Shown here in pieces: positions 39,713-48,920 of a stretch of DNA of 64,000 bases. The position numbers and the translations under genes were made by a program. The notes beneath the pieces were generated by a model, which saw nothing but the letters and a program-made list of their open reading frames with translations, had not been told where the DNA came from and made no database searches. The first letter of the stretch is position 1, and the number at the start of each line of letters is the position of its first letter. The DNA is from Scylla paramamosain (taxonomy: Eukaryota > Arthropoda > Malacostraca > Decapoda > Portunidae): positions 18,479,501 through 18,543,500 of the forward strand of contig NC_087151.1 in NCBI RefSeq assembly GCF_035594125.1, in the 5' to 3' direction.

Positions 39713-39997
39713 GTGAAGCGAGAAACTACAGAGTCAGGAGTGTGTAAGAAACTGTGTGTTCGTTGGGACGGCCCATATAAGGTGGTGGAAGTTTTAAGAG
39801 GAGGCAGTGGTTATGTGGTGAAAGACCCTTTCTCGGGAAAGATGGTGCAAAGAGCGGCAGAAAAGATCAAACAGTTTCACAGTGAGGAAGAGTACGTAGT
39901 TGCAGCTCAAGACACAGTGTTCCAACCTGATATAGAAACTGAAGTGTTACCGCCTAGAGTGCGTAACCGTCCCAGACGCTATATTGAGGAATGTTAA
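39713..39997 (+). CDS. Integrase C-terminal tail (GPY/F-like), copy 1
   Basis: Continues in the pol frame after the TAG, without an ATG. KLCVRWDGPYKVVEVL is the GPY/F module that ends many Ty3/Gypsy integrases, followed by FSGKMVQRAAEKIKQFH and a basic tail. The amber codon separates it from the catalytic core in both copies. Confidence 0.82.
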   Translation: MKRETTESGVCKKLCVRWDGPYKVVEVLRGGSGYVVKDPFSGKMVQRAAEKIKQFHSEEEYVVAAQDTVFQPDIETEVLPPRVRNRPRRYIEEC

Positions 39998-40162
39998 TGT
40001 CGCTGGAAAGACGGTATAGAAAAGAGCAGAGTGCTTGGGGTAAATAGAGTCCCCCCCCTTACTTTTGCATGGTCTGGCTGGACTGGTTGTAATGAATCGT
40101 GGTATGACGGGTATGGGTACTATGTGAGAGGTGATGTTTTGTAGGGTTAGTTTTGTAAGATC

Positions 40163-40172
40163 AGGGGGGAAG
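40163..40172 (+). promoter_or_regulatory. Putative polypurine tract, copy 1
   Basis: AGGGGGGAAG lies 165 bp after the last pol-frame stop, where plus-strand priming would occur. The LTR start (TGTAGTGCTGAG) does not follow; a non-LTR fragment begins about 40 bp downstream. Confidence 0.5.
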
Positions 40173-40204
40173 TAATATAAGGTATGAGTGTAGGAAGTGA
40201 CTGA

Positions 40205-40800
40205 TTAGTATGCATCTCTAAAACGGTCAAGGATATGAGCAGGGTGTTGCACCAATTGGAGGATAGCAAAGTTGAAGGCTAGTTCACCATGATGGTCAGT
40301 GAAGGGAGAGGAAACCCAAAGCTGGTGGTGAACATTGAAGTCTCCAAGAATGGAGGTCTCTGCAAAAGGGAAGTGAGTCAGAATGTGCTCCACTTTGGAG
40401 GTTAAGTAGTCAAAGAATTTCTTATAGTCTGAGAAGTTAGGTGAGACGTATACAGCACAGATAAATTTAGTTTGAGAGTGACTCTGTAATAGTAGCCAGA
40501 TGGTGAAAAACTCGGAATATTCAAGAGTGTGGGCACAACAGCAGGTTAAGTCATTGCGCACATAAACGCAACATTCAGCTTTGGATTGAAAATGAGAATA
40601 AAGAAAGTAGGAGGGAACAGAAAAGGGGCTATTGTAAGTTGCTTCAGACACCTATGTTTCAGTGAGGAAAAGAAGATAAGGTTTAGTAGAGGAGAGATTG
40701 TGTTCTAGAAATTGAAAACTAGATCTAAGACTGTGAATGTTGCAGAAATTAATGAAGAAAAAGTTGAGGGGGGGGTCTCAAGAGACTTAGGGTTGATACC
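40205..40800 (-). pseudogene. Jockey-like endonuclease fragment (copy 1 flank)
   Basis: Minus strand, same family as 3-2954, covering roughly its bases 75-670. The open piece 40651-40205 has [13 protein letters not shown] and [17 protein letters not shown]. The catalytic Glu region is followed by a TAG (Q to stop after LTET). A shorter related stretch lies at 40920-41015. Fragment of a decayed element. Confidence 0.85.
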
Positions 40801-41094
40801 AGAAGACACTAGCCTTGATGAGCATCATCAACAGGACCCATCAAGTAAATTTTAAGTTGGTTTTTACCTAATTATTTTTTATTATTTTATTCATAATACT
40901 GTACATGCATATCATAAATAAAGATGAGGTTTACTAGAGGAGAGGTGATGTTGTACAGATAGAAAATTATATCTAAGACAGCAAATGTTACACAATTTAA
41001 TGAAGAAAAGTTATAATATACCAGTAAAATGCCTTGGAAGGCGATTAACGAGCAAAGATGTCAGTAATGCATCAGTGGAAGGGGTATTTCAAGA

Positions 41095-41137
<43 letters not shown>

Positions 41138-41810
41138 GGCAACTTCAGGCACCCCACACTTGCCTAATATTCAAATCACTCTAGCTCAAAACTCTGCAAG
41201 AGCCCAGTGGTTGTGCTATATACCACTTGATAGGAAATTTCATTTTGTGTTCAGTGGTATCTATCCGCTCTCATTGAGACAAAAGAAAATTGGTGAAAAT
41301 TGCAGAAAACTGATGGTCACTTTACAAAAAGTTTTGTATTGTATTTTGCATATGCACAGTAGTATTGCAAATTTCATATGATTTTTCATTATAACTTGTA
41401 TTACTCTTATTACCAACAAAAATTTGAGCTTGATCAGTTAATTACTTAAAAAGTTGTAATTTTGACTTTGTGCATGTACAGTGCTACTTCAAAGTTGACG
41501 TAAGGAATTTTATTAAAATTATAACATGACACCTCTTAAGTTTCATTAAAACTGGTTGAGTAGTTTTTTGAGAAATCCCATTTCTGACACCTTTCTACTT
41601 TTAGTAAGTTAACTTCACCCAATAGAAGAGATGAAAGCTATATCATATAAAATTGATAGAAGTGTGCTATCATATGATGCTAATTTTGTTACGATCAGCC
41701 ACATAGTTCTGGAGATATTAGCGATTGAATAGGGTTATGGTCAGACTGAGCCAGGCCCCTCAAAACGAAACAACAAGCTCCATAGTAAACTTTGTTTTGC
41801 TCATAATTAA
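40801..41810. other. Non-coding flank, copy 1
   Basis: Contains a second short match to the Jockey-like 5' region (40920-41015) and a GA microsatellite (41101-41134). The rest is AT-rich with no gene recognised. Duplicated at ~50010-51020. Confidence 0.5.
41101..41134. repeat. (GA)n microsatellite, copy 1
   Basis: 34 bp of AG; about 48 bp in copy 2, one of the few length differences between the direct repeats. Confidence 0.95.
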
Positions 41811-42205
41811 TTTCTCACTCTTTCATAAAAGAGAACATAGGTATCCATTCAATCATGATGAGTTTCCCTTCAATACAGGGACTGTAATATATATACCTCC
41901 CATATTTATAATATATGAATTTCTCACTCTTTCATAAAAGAGAACATAGTTATCAATTCAATCATGATGAGTTCCCCTTCAATACAGGGACTGTAATATA
42001 TATACCTCCCATATTTAAAATATATGAATTTCTCACTCTTTCATAAAAGAGAACATAGTTATCCATTCAATCATGATGAGTTCCCCTTCAATACAGGGAC
42101 TGTAATATATATACCTCCCATATTTATAATATATGAATTCCTCACTCTTTCATAAAGGAGAACATAGAGTTCTTTGTTTAATCATGATTAGTTCCTTTTC
42201 ATTAC
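41811..42205. repeat. 109-bp tandem repeat, ~3.6 units, copy 1
   Basis: Units begin TTTCTCACTC at 41811, 41920 and 42029 and TTCCTCACTC at 42138, exactly 109 bp apart. The last unit is diverged. Each unit contains ATCATGATGAGTT and a run of TATATA before CCTCCCATATTTA. Confidence 0.92.
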
Positions 42206-42433
42206 ATGGACTGTACTAAATACATATTTTTCTTAAGCTACTTTTTAGAATACTTTTGGCTTAAATTGAGAACTTGACCGCCCTTATTTGAGGAATGGTG
42301 AAGTGGAGCCACCAGGCACAATATCTACCAATTCACAAAACAGAGCAATGACTAAATTTTGACTTCTCTATTTCCTTAGTTTGGTGGCATCCCTACTTCC
42401 TTGATGCCATTTTCCTATCGTTCTATGCCAATA

Positions 42434-43764
42434 TGTAGTGCTGAGAAATTAATTATGTATATTTCTACTTTTTTTCCTAGGCTAGGGCCCATGTAGTGTG
42501 CGGGGGTGACCAGAATCTCAGTACCATGTGACTAACCCCTCCCCTTCCCCTCCTCTCCTCAGTGTCCTTTTGTCCTTGCTTTCCCCCCCCCCCTCTCAGC
42601 ATCACTGTGTTGACCACTTCTATAACAAATTTACCCCGTGAATAAACGTAATTTCTCCTGCTTGGCCAGGTTATAGAGGCGAATTTTTCACCTAATCCCA
42701 GAGAATGGGGAGCCCTTAATATGATAAAATTAATTCTATAATGGTAAGGTCTTAAACCAGCCCAAACAAATCCCAGATAATTACGCCGCGCCAATGAGGT
42801 TGACGAATCTGATAAGTCTTCTTTGCTTCGCTGCCCTGTCACCCCTTGTTGCTACGCAAGCCGGGAAGAGATACCAGACTTTGACTAATTCCCCAATTGA
42901 TTTCAAAAGTCCATTGAATTAAACTTCTTAAAGTAACAACTATAAAGTAAACAGTAACTTAATTATTCATATTTTTCATCCCTGAACTCACAACCTAGTC
43001 GCCCCCCCCCCCCCACTAAAAACAAAATTATAACTTAATAAATTTCCCCATTGGAAACCTTTATCCTTAGTTTCCCGCCGATTTCCTCACAAGCAAAGCC
43101 AGTCTCTCTCGGATTCTCCTCAGGTGAGCATGCAGTCTGATAGTCTCCCCCTCCATTCCTGTAATATTAAGTAAGTGTTTATTTAACAATAATTTTACTA
43201 AAGCAGTCTCTCTCGGATTCTCCTCAGACCCTCTCGGATTCTCCTCAGATATTCCTGATGATAAACTGTTTTCTGAGTGGATAGATATTCGCATTTTTTC
43301 GTTCTTTTTTTGTTGGTTTTCTCCACGGGACTAGTGAAACCACCTGGTTCGAGATCACCGTGTGAGACTGTCCTCAGGTATATACATACTTTTTGGATAC
43401 ATATTTGTTATTTATTTATTTATTCTCTGGTCTCCCCCACAACTCAGTAGTCGCGAAAATATCTCCATCGTAGTTTTTATGTAATTGAAGAATACGCTAC
43501 CATTTATTTTGTATTTCTGAATTATGTAACTGAAGAGTACGCTATCATTTATTTTGTATTTCTGAATTATGTAACTGAAGAGTACGCTACCATTTATTTT
43601 GTATTTCTGAATTGCTTTCTTTTTATTATTATTATTTTGGATTATTCCATTATTTATTAAAAATCATAAAAGTGTCAGTATTTGTATTTCTCTTAATCCA
43701 GTGATAGGATTTGTAATTATCGTCTGCCACAAGGGAACATCACACCCCTTAGAGGGCACTAAAC
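42434..43764 (+). mobile_element. 5' LTR of Ty3/Gypsy element
   Basis: Starts TGTAGTGCTGAG precisely where the duplicated flank ends (compare 51645, which continues into different DNA) and ends next to the primer binding site, giving ~1331 bp. The ends TGTAGTG...CACTAAAC form an imperfect inverted terminal pair. It contains a 45-bp minisatellite (43481-43615), three copies of CTCTCGGATTCTCCTCAG, and an AATAAA near 42642. An inverted solo copy is at 14816-15998. The exact 3' end is uncertain because no second LTR is in place. Confidence 0.8.
43481..43615. repeat. 45-bp LTR minisatellite, 3 units
   Basis: Units start GTAA(T/C)TGAAGA at 43481, 43526 and 43571. The solo LTR at 14816-15998 has only one unit, so it expanded after the two LTRs diverged or contracted in the other. 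Confidence 0.92.
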
Positions 43765-43782
43765 TGGTGGCAGCGGTGGGAT
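43765..43782 (+). promoter_or_regulatory. Primer binding site, tRNA-Leu type
   Basis: TGGTGGCAGCGGTGGGAT is the complement of a tRNA 3' end reading ATCCCACCGCTGCCACCA. I recognise this as the acceptor/T-arm end of animal tRNA-Leu (AAG-type isoacceptor). It directly follows the LTR, as a minus-strand primer site should. Confidence 0.85.
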
Positions 43783-43829
43783 TTATTTCGCGACTGACCG
43801 AAAGAGGTGGAGACTGGAAATAAGTGTAA

Positions 43830-44354
43830 ATGTTGAAGGTGGCACTTGTAGGGCATAGCCAGATTCCCCGGCATCTAGAGGTAACAAATGTGCAAATTAG
43901 GATATTCAGAGCCCCTGGAGCAAAGGCTAGGACTTTCTTTGAGGATGATCGGTTAAATCGAGTACTCGAGTGGCAACATGACTTGACCATCTTGTGGATA
44001 GGCAGCAACGACATAGAAACATCTACCAATCCCGCTAGAATTTTCTCCGATGTTAAGAACATCATCAAAGAAATCACTGCCAAATGCCAATCACTAGTGC
44101 ATGTCTGCCAAATTGAACCCAGGACCAACCCTAGGGGAATATCAGTGGAGAAATATAAGAAATTCCAAGTAGGAATCAATAATAGAGTAAAGAGAGCCCT
44201 GAAGACCCCAAACATTCATTTTAATAATATTCAATTTGTACAAGAACTGAGCGAGGATGGTGTTCACTGGGACGAGAGAGGCCAAGCTCAAGTAATCAGT
44301 AAGATCAAAAGAGTTATTGAAGGTCACAGTAGCAATAGAGAGGCAGTGGAGTAG
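43830..44354 (+). CDS. SGNH/GDSL-hydrolase-like ORF upstream of gag
   Basis: A 174-aa ORF with an ATG at 43830, starting 47 bp after the primer binding site and ending 118 bp before gag. It shows the block order of the SGNH hydrolase superfamily. Block I: VALVGHSQ, with Ser10 as nucleophile (GHS instead of GDS). Block III: ILWIGSNDIE, with Gly58 and Asn60. Block V: DGVHW, with Asp143 and His146, followed by a C-terminal helix (AQVISKIKRVI). The length is typical of a minimal single-domain esterase/acetylhydrolase. No signal peptide is visible, so a cytoplasmic or particle-associated role is likelier. Esterase domains are known in CR1-type non-LTR ORF1 proteins, but they are not a standard Ty3/Gypsy module to my knowledge. 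Copy 1 is cut off before this gene. The substrate is unknown. The domain call rests on motifs only. Confidence 0.75.
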   Translation: MLKVALVGHSQIPRHLEVTNVQIRIFRAPGAKARTFFEDDRLNRVLEWQHDLTILWIGSNDIETSTNPARIFSDVKNIIKEITAKCQSLVHVCQIEPRTNPRGISVEKYKKFQVGINNRVKRALKTPNIHFNNIQFVQELSEDGVHWDERGQAQVISKIKRVIEGHSSNREAVE

Positions 44355-44472
44355 AACACATTGTCCTGGAAGAAGAAAACCTGAGCGCATACTGTGTATC
44401 GCAGGTCACCTAACAATCACCCTGAGATATTGTGTTCTACACCCAGTACGTTAAACTTCCATGTGAGCAAAG

Positions 44473-45306
44473 ATGACTGATAATGTTCGCCTCCCAAGGG
44501 GTGGATTAGACCCGTGGCAGGACTTAATGGATCATAACACCAGAGAGAGCCTGGGAGCAGTTAAACATGAAAGTAAAGGGAAAGACTTGAACACTTTAGA
44601 ACAGGAAGTAGAGGAACTAAAGCAAATCTTAAATCAACAAAATCAGGTAATTGGGCGTTTGGCTAACATCCCTAATTTACACAGAGCACCTAGCACTCCC
44701 ACCAAACCCCGAGATATCCCAATTCTTGAACTCCACCACCTACAAGGTCTTGACTCAACTACCCAATTGCAAATTTTCATTGAACTGGTGGAGCAAAGTA
44801 GCAATGAGGACACCCGCAAAGTGCAAATTGCAAAGAGTAGGGTCAGCAGCGAGCTCGCGGCTCTCATACATAACCATCAAACCTTACTTCATTGTCACAC
44901 CTGGAATAGTATTAAACAATTGCTTCTATCACAATTCTCCCAAGAGGTTAACTTTGACAGGGCGTGGAGAGACATAGACGCACAGACATATGATTGGGTA
45001 GAATCTCCCCAAGCATTTGCCAACAAATTCACTTGCAAATATGCCACTCTAGAGACGAGCTTTCCAGGAGAGAAACTCCCTAAATGTAAGAAAATTATCA
45101 AAAGAAAGTTGTGGCAGGGCTTAACCCAAGAAGCAAAGGCTAGACTAGAAGGTTTCCTGGATGAGGATTATCCTCTTGATAAATTTATTGACAGGGTAGA
45201 ACATGAGCGCCAACTGCTCGAGGCTGCCCATACTTCCCCATTGCTAGAATTAAACCTGAACTGGAAAAATCTAATTCAAAACTCATTGGTAGCCCTGACC
45301 CAATAA
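44473..45306 (+). CDS. gag: Ty3/Gypsy gag (capsid part), copy 2
   Basis: 277 aa from ATG 44473 to TAA. Residues ~38-62 form a coiled coil (LEQEVEELKQILNQQNQVIG). A Pro-rich hinge (~68-80) is followed by the capsid-like helical domain (LSQFSQEVNFDRAWRDID, then KFIDRVEHERQLLEAA). The protein would assemble particles packaging element RNA. The zinc knuckle is not in this frame: the last ~30 codons overlap a -1 frame that continues into nucleocapsid. A near-slippery GAAAAAT at 45264-45270 lies in the overlap. The natural gag end is therefore probably reached by -1 shifting, or a single-base lesion separates the two. Confidence 0.88.
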   Translation: MTDNVRLPRGGLDPWQDLMDHNTRESLGAVKHESKGKDLNTLEQEVEELKQILNQQNQVIGRLANIPNLHRAPSTPTKPRDIPILELHHLQGLDSTTQLQIFIELVEQSSNEDTRKVQIAKSRVSSELAALIHNHQTLLHCHTWNSIKQLLLSQFSQEVNFDRAWRDIDAQTYDWVESPQAFANKFTCKYATLETSFPGEKLPKCKKIIKRKLWQGLTQEAKARLEGFLDEDYPLDKFIDRVEHERQLLEAAHTSPLLELNLNWKNLIQNSLVALTQ

Positions 45307-45593
45307 CTCAAAATCCCCCAGACCTAACAAATGCAACATCCAAGGAATCAAAGGAAATTTGGGAACTTAAGCAGCAGATTAAAAGTCTCACTGATCAAGT
45401 AGGAAGGTTGAGAACCTCCCCCTCTCCAACACAACCCGCTAAATATTGCTCACACTGTCGAACCCATAGTCACACGCTGAGAGAGTGCTGGAGAAAACCT
45501 GCCCGTGGATCATGTTTTGACTGTAGACAGCATGGATGCTGGAGAGGAAATAAAAACTGCCCCGGAAAACCCAATCAGAATATACGAGTATGA
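45207..45593 (+). CDS. Nucleocapsid zinc-knuckle frame, copy 2
   Basis: -1 frame relative to gag, open from 45207 to the TGA at 45591-45593. It contains the linker (IWELKQQIKSLTDQVGRL), the CCHC knuckle (C-x2-C-x4-H-x4-C at YCSHCRTHSHTLRECW) and a second, atypical Cys cluster (CFDCRQHGCW...C). It binds nucleic acid in the particle. It is in frame with protease, separated only by TGA-C. Confidence 0.8.
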   Translation, partial: APTARGCPYFPIARIKPELEKSNSKLIGSPDPITQNPPDLTNATSKESKEIWELKQQIKSLTDQVGRLRTSPSPTQPAKYCSHCRTHSHTLRECWRKPARGSCFDCRQHGCWRGNKNCPGKPNQNIRV

Positions 45594-48500
45594 CTCACCC
45601 AGGGATTCACATCCCCCGCTATCAATCTCATAGTTAACAAGAAAATTCTTAAAGCTGTCATTGACACTGGTAGCGGCTATACTTTAATCACAGAGGCTGC
45701 GGTAAAGAAATTAGAAGGAGCTATATCACAAAGGCGAGCAGTACCTATACTACAAGGGGTAACTGGTTCACCCTTACGAATCTTGGGGATGACCTTACTA
45801 GAGATAGGAGTAGGTGAAGAGACTATACACAAACAATGGTGCCCTGTAGTCCCGAATAGCTACCTTGACGCTGACGTCTTACTCGGGACAGACATACTTT
45901 CACAAGCTCCTTTTCAATGGAATGGTAAGACAAATACAGTAAAGTGGGGTAAAACCACATACCTTGTTAATCATATCAAAAGGCAGAAAGGCAAGGTGGA
46001 ACGAGTTCACGAGGTACCTATTCTTCCTACCACTCCCAGTCAAACAGAACACATCCGTCTAACTCATACCATCAAACTTGATCCCTACCGAACTCAGTTT
46101 CTTCCTATCTCGGTGAAAGAAAACCCAGGAGAAACTTTGTTAGTCCAGCCTCAGCCATGTTTAACGCCTAATCATCACCCCTTGATTGTGACAGTAGATG
46201 AGAATAAAAAGGTCCCCCTCCCATTTATTAATGATACTAAGGGCCGGAAAACAATCAAACCAGGAACCCTATTAGGCACTTTTGAAAACATCTCCTCCCC
46301 GACGATCAAAGTCATCCACCAAAAGCAAGCCACTCCTTCCCTAGAAATCCACAATGATCTGTTGCCACACAACGACCAAACAAGGTGTCAGGAATCAAAG
46401 AGTAGGCCACAAAGACTCGAGGAGTTGATAAGACAACAGAAATGGAGTAACCTTACTAGAGAGCAGAAAACAATCTTAAAAAATATAATTCTCAATCACC
46501 ATGATTTATTCATAGTAGACAAAAACGAACTTGGATTAATGAAAGGGCCTCCTGCTAAAATTAATATCTCTAATCCAGAGCCTAGTCGTGGTCCTAGGTA
46601 CCGATACCCCGAGGAAGCAAAAACCCTGATATCAAACATGTTAACAGATATGGAGAACAGAGATATCATTGAAAAATCTACATCTGCATGGCTCTCTCCT
46701 ATAGTATTAGTCAATAAACCGGATGGAAGTAAAAGAATGTGCCTTGACTACCGACATGTCAACAAACACCTAACTACTGACATTTACCCGCTTCCCCGCC
46801 TAGAAGAATTAGTTGAACAAGCAGCTGGCCATCAGTTCTATGCCACGCTAGATATGAGGGAGGCTTATTTTCAAATTCTATTGGAGGAAGGTAGCAGAGA
46901 CCTCACAGCCTTCAGTGATGGGGTGACTCTCTATAGGTTTAAAAGGCTACCTTTTGGATTAAGCTGTTCTCCAGCTATCTTTACTAGACATATGGCCTCA
47001 TTGTTAGCTCCTCTCGTGAAGAAGGGTTGGATGAAAAATTACTTAGACGACCTAATCATTTGGGCTTCAGACTTCACCACACTCAGCGAAAGACTCAGTG
47101 AAACTTTCGCTTTACTTAAAGAAAACGGAGTCAAGCTTAACTTATCTAAATGCGAAATGGCAAAGACTGAAGTTACGTTTCTTGGTCATAAAATTTCACA
47201 AGAAGGTAGTCAACCCGACCCAAAGAATGTAGAGGCAGTATTGGAAATGAAACCGCCCACTAAGGTCAAGGAAGTGAGACGATTTTTAGGTATGGCAGGA
47301 TTTTATAGGAAACACATCAATAATTTCGCTCAAATAGCCACTCCACTTACCAACCTAACGAAAAAAGATCAACCTTTCCTTTGGACAGACAAGTGTCAGG
47401 AGGCATTCGATACCTTAAAAAGATCTCTTGCCCAGGCCCCTATACTAGCGAGAGCGCAAAGTAACCAGCCGTTCATTTTAACAACTGATGCCAGTAATAC
47501 CCACGTAGGAGGCGTCTTAAGTCAAACTCAGGAGGATGGGTCCGTCAGACCTTTGGGCTATTTTTCAAAAAAATTAAACTCCACTGAGAATAGGTACTCA
47601 GCTACAGATAAAGAAGCCTTGGCAGTACTTCTCTCTTGTAGACACTTCCATCATTATTTGTGGGGAACTAGCTTCACTATATTCACAGATCATCAGCCCC
47701 TTACTAGTATAATCAAAAGAAAGACCAAATCTGCCAGGATGAACCGCTGGATACTAGAGATGAGAGAATACCAATACAACATCCAATATGTGAAGGGAAA
47801 GTATAACTACGTGGCCGATCAGCTCTCTCGCCCAGTGAGGATCATTCAGCGATGTCCTACTCCAAACTATTTAGGCCTGACTTTAGAACAAATCAAGATT
47901 CAACAAAGGGAAGAAATTAAGTGGAGAGACATGATAGAGTATCTGGAAGGAGGGTCTATACCTACCAAAAAGTATCATAAGAGTATATTGCACCAGTTCA
48001 CTATAATTGATGAGTTGCTGTACTACGCTAAGGAAAACATTGATGGCAGCATTCATTATTCATTGGTAGTTCCTCAGGTTCTGATTCCTAAAGCTTTAGA
48101 ACATGCACATGAGCTTTCTGGCCACCTGGGTCAGAAAAAGACAATTAAAAAGGCCGAAGAATTGTTTTACTGGTGTAATCTCAAGTTTGACGTAACCCAG
48201 TACGTAAAGAATTGCCTTACCTGTCAAAGATTTAAAACCTCTCCAGGGTTACAGCAGCCTTATCAGGAATTACCATCAGTAGAGAAGCCCTTAGATAGGA
48301 TAGGTATAGACCTGACGGATATGATTGCAGGCAGTGGTGGCTACCGATATGTGTTGACTATCGTAGATCACTTTAGTCGATTTGTGAAGTTCTATCCACT
48401 CAAAAACAAACTATCAGAGGGAATTGTAGAGGCGCTGCAGCAGTACATTACCGACTTCGGGACTCCTCACTCCATCGTCCTGGACAACGGGGGCGAGTTC

Positions 48501-48920
48501 ACCTCCCAGATCTTCCAACAATTCTGCCAGCAACACCTCATCACCCTCTGTTACACCACTCCCTACCACCCGCAAGGGAACGCCATCACCGAACGACTCC
48601 ATCGCACGCTCAAATCCATCTTGGCTTCCATGTGCCGAGGTTACCCGCTACGGTGGCCTCGCCTACTCCCTGTGTGTCAGGCCACTATGAATGCCGCCGT
48701 CCATACCAGTATCGCCCAACAACCTTTCTTCGCGTTTTTCTCCCGGCATGCGCCCCGAGTGGTGGGTGCCAGGCTACCCGCAGTTGATGGTGATGAGCAA
48801 GACGTGGATGTGGTCCGCCGGCTGATCCGGGAAACACACGAGAAAATGACTCGGAAATACCGTAATGCGGCCAACAGGAAACGCAAGGAGCAGAAGGTAG
48901 ACATTGGGGCGTTGGTGTAG
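45594..48920 (+). CDS. pol: Ty3/Gypsy pol: protease-RT-RNase H-integrase, copy 2
   Basis: 1108 codons, numbered from the codon after the TGA. Protease: VIDTGSGYTLI (Asp ~24) and LLGTDIL. Reverse transcriptase: LDMREAYFQI, LPFGLSCSPAIF and YLDD (~483-486). RNase H: LTTDAS (~630), ATDKEALAVL, FTDHQPL. Integrase: zinc-binding HAHELSGH (~837) to CLTC (~874), catalytic Asp ~906 (IGIDLTDM), Asp ~964 (VLDNGGEF) and Glu ~1000 (ITERLHR), i.e. D,D35E spacing. The order RT-RH-IN and these motifs define Ty3/Gypsy. All catalytic residues are present. The frame lacks a nearby ATG and ends at a TAG before the GPY/F module. No envelope gene follows. Confidence 0.96.
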   Translation, partial: LTQGFTSPAINLIVNKKILKAVIDTGSGYTLITEAAVKKLEGAISQRRAVPILQGVTGSPLRILGMTLLEIGVGEETIHKQWCPVVPNSYLDADVLLGTDILSQAPFQWNGKTNTVKWGKTTYLVNHIKRQKGKVERVHEVPILPTTPSQTEHIRLTHTIKLDPYRTQFLPISVKENPGETLLVQPQPCLTPNHHPLIVTVDENKKVPLPFINDTKGRKTIKPGTLLGTFENISSPTIKVIHQKQATPSLEIHNDLLPHNDQTRCQESKSRPQRLEELIRQQKWSNLTREQKTILKNIILNHHDLFIVDKNELGLMKGPPAKINISNPEPSRGPRYRYPEEAKTLISNMLTDMENRDIIEKSTSAWLSPIVLVNKPDGSKRMCLDYRHVNKHLTTDIYPLPRLEELVEQAAGHQFYATLDMREAYFQILLEEGSRDLTAFSDGVTLYRFKRLPFGLSCSPAIFTRHMASLLAPLVKKGWMKNYLDDLIIWASDFTTLSERLSETFALLKENGVKLNLSKCEMAKTEVTFLGHKISQEGSQPDPKNVEAVLEMKPPTKVKEVRRFLGMAGFYRKHINNFAQIATPLTNLTKKDQPFLWTDKCQEAFDTLKRSLAQAPILARAQSNQPFILTTDASNTHVGGVLSQTQEDGSVRPLGYFSKKLNSTENRYSATDKEALAVLLSCRHFHHYLWGTSFTIFTDHQPLTSIIKRKTKSARMNRWILEMREYQYNIQYVKGKYNYVADQLSRPVRIIQRCPTPNYLGLTLEQIKIQQREEIKWRDMIEYLEGGSIPTKKYHKSILHQFTIIDELLYYAKENIDGSIHYSLVVPQVLIPKALEHAHELSGHLGQKKTIKKAEELFYWCNLKFDVTQYVKNCLTCQRFKTSPGLQQPYQELPSVEKPLDRIGIDLTDMIAGSGGYRYVLTIVDHFSRFVKFYPLKNKLSEGIVEALQQYITDFGTPHSIVLDNGGEFTSQIFQQFCQQHLITLCYTTPYHPQGNAITERLHRTLKSILASMCRGYPLRWPRLLPVCQATMNAAVHTSIAQQPFFAFFSRHAPRVVGARLPAVDGDEQDVDVVRRLIRETHEKMTRKYRNAANRKRKEQKVDIGALV

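Larger units (their letters stand above)
35552..42433 (+). repeat. Direct-repeat copy 1 (Ty3/Gypsy internal region + flank)
   Basis: Matches 44760-51645 at an offset of 9208-9212 bp. The gag/pol region looks identical; a few substitutions and a GA-length difference are visible in the flank (~40430-41140). Copy 1 starts at the gap inside gag and ends where the LTR of copy 2 begins. Confidence 0.95.

Noticed and set aside
39713..40160. Envelope-like third ORF after pol
   Set aside because: The only ORF is the in-frame integrase GPY/F tail; there is no signal peptide, transmembrane segment or further long ORF.
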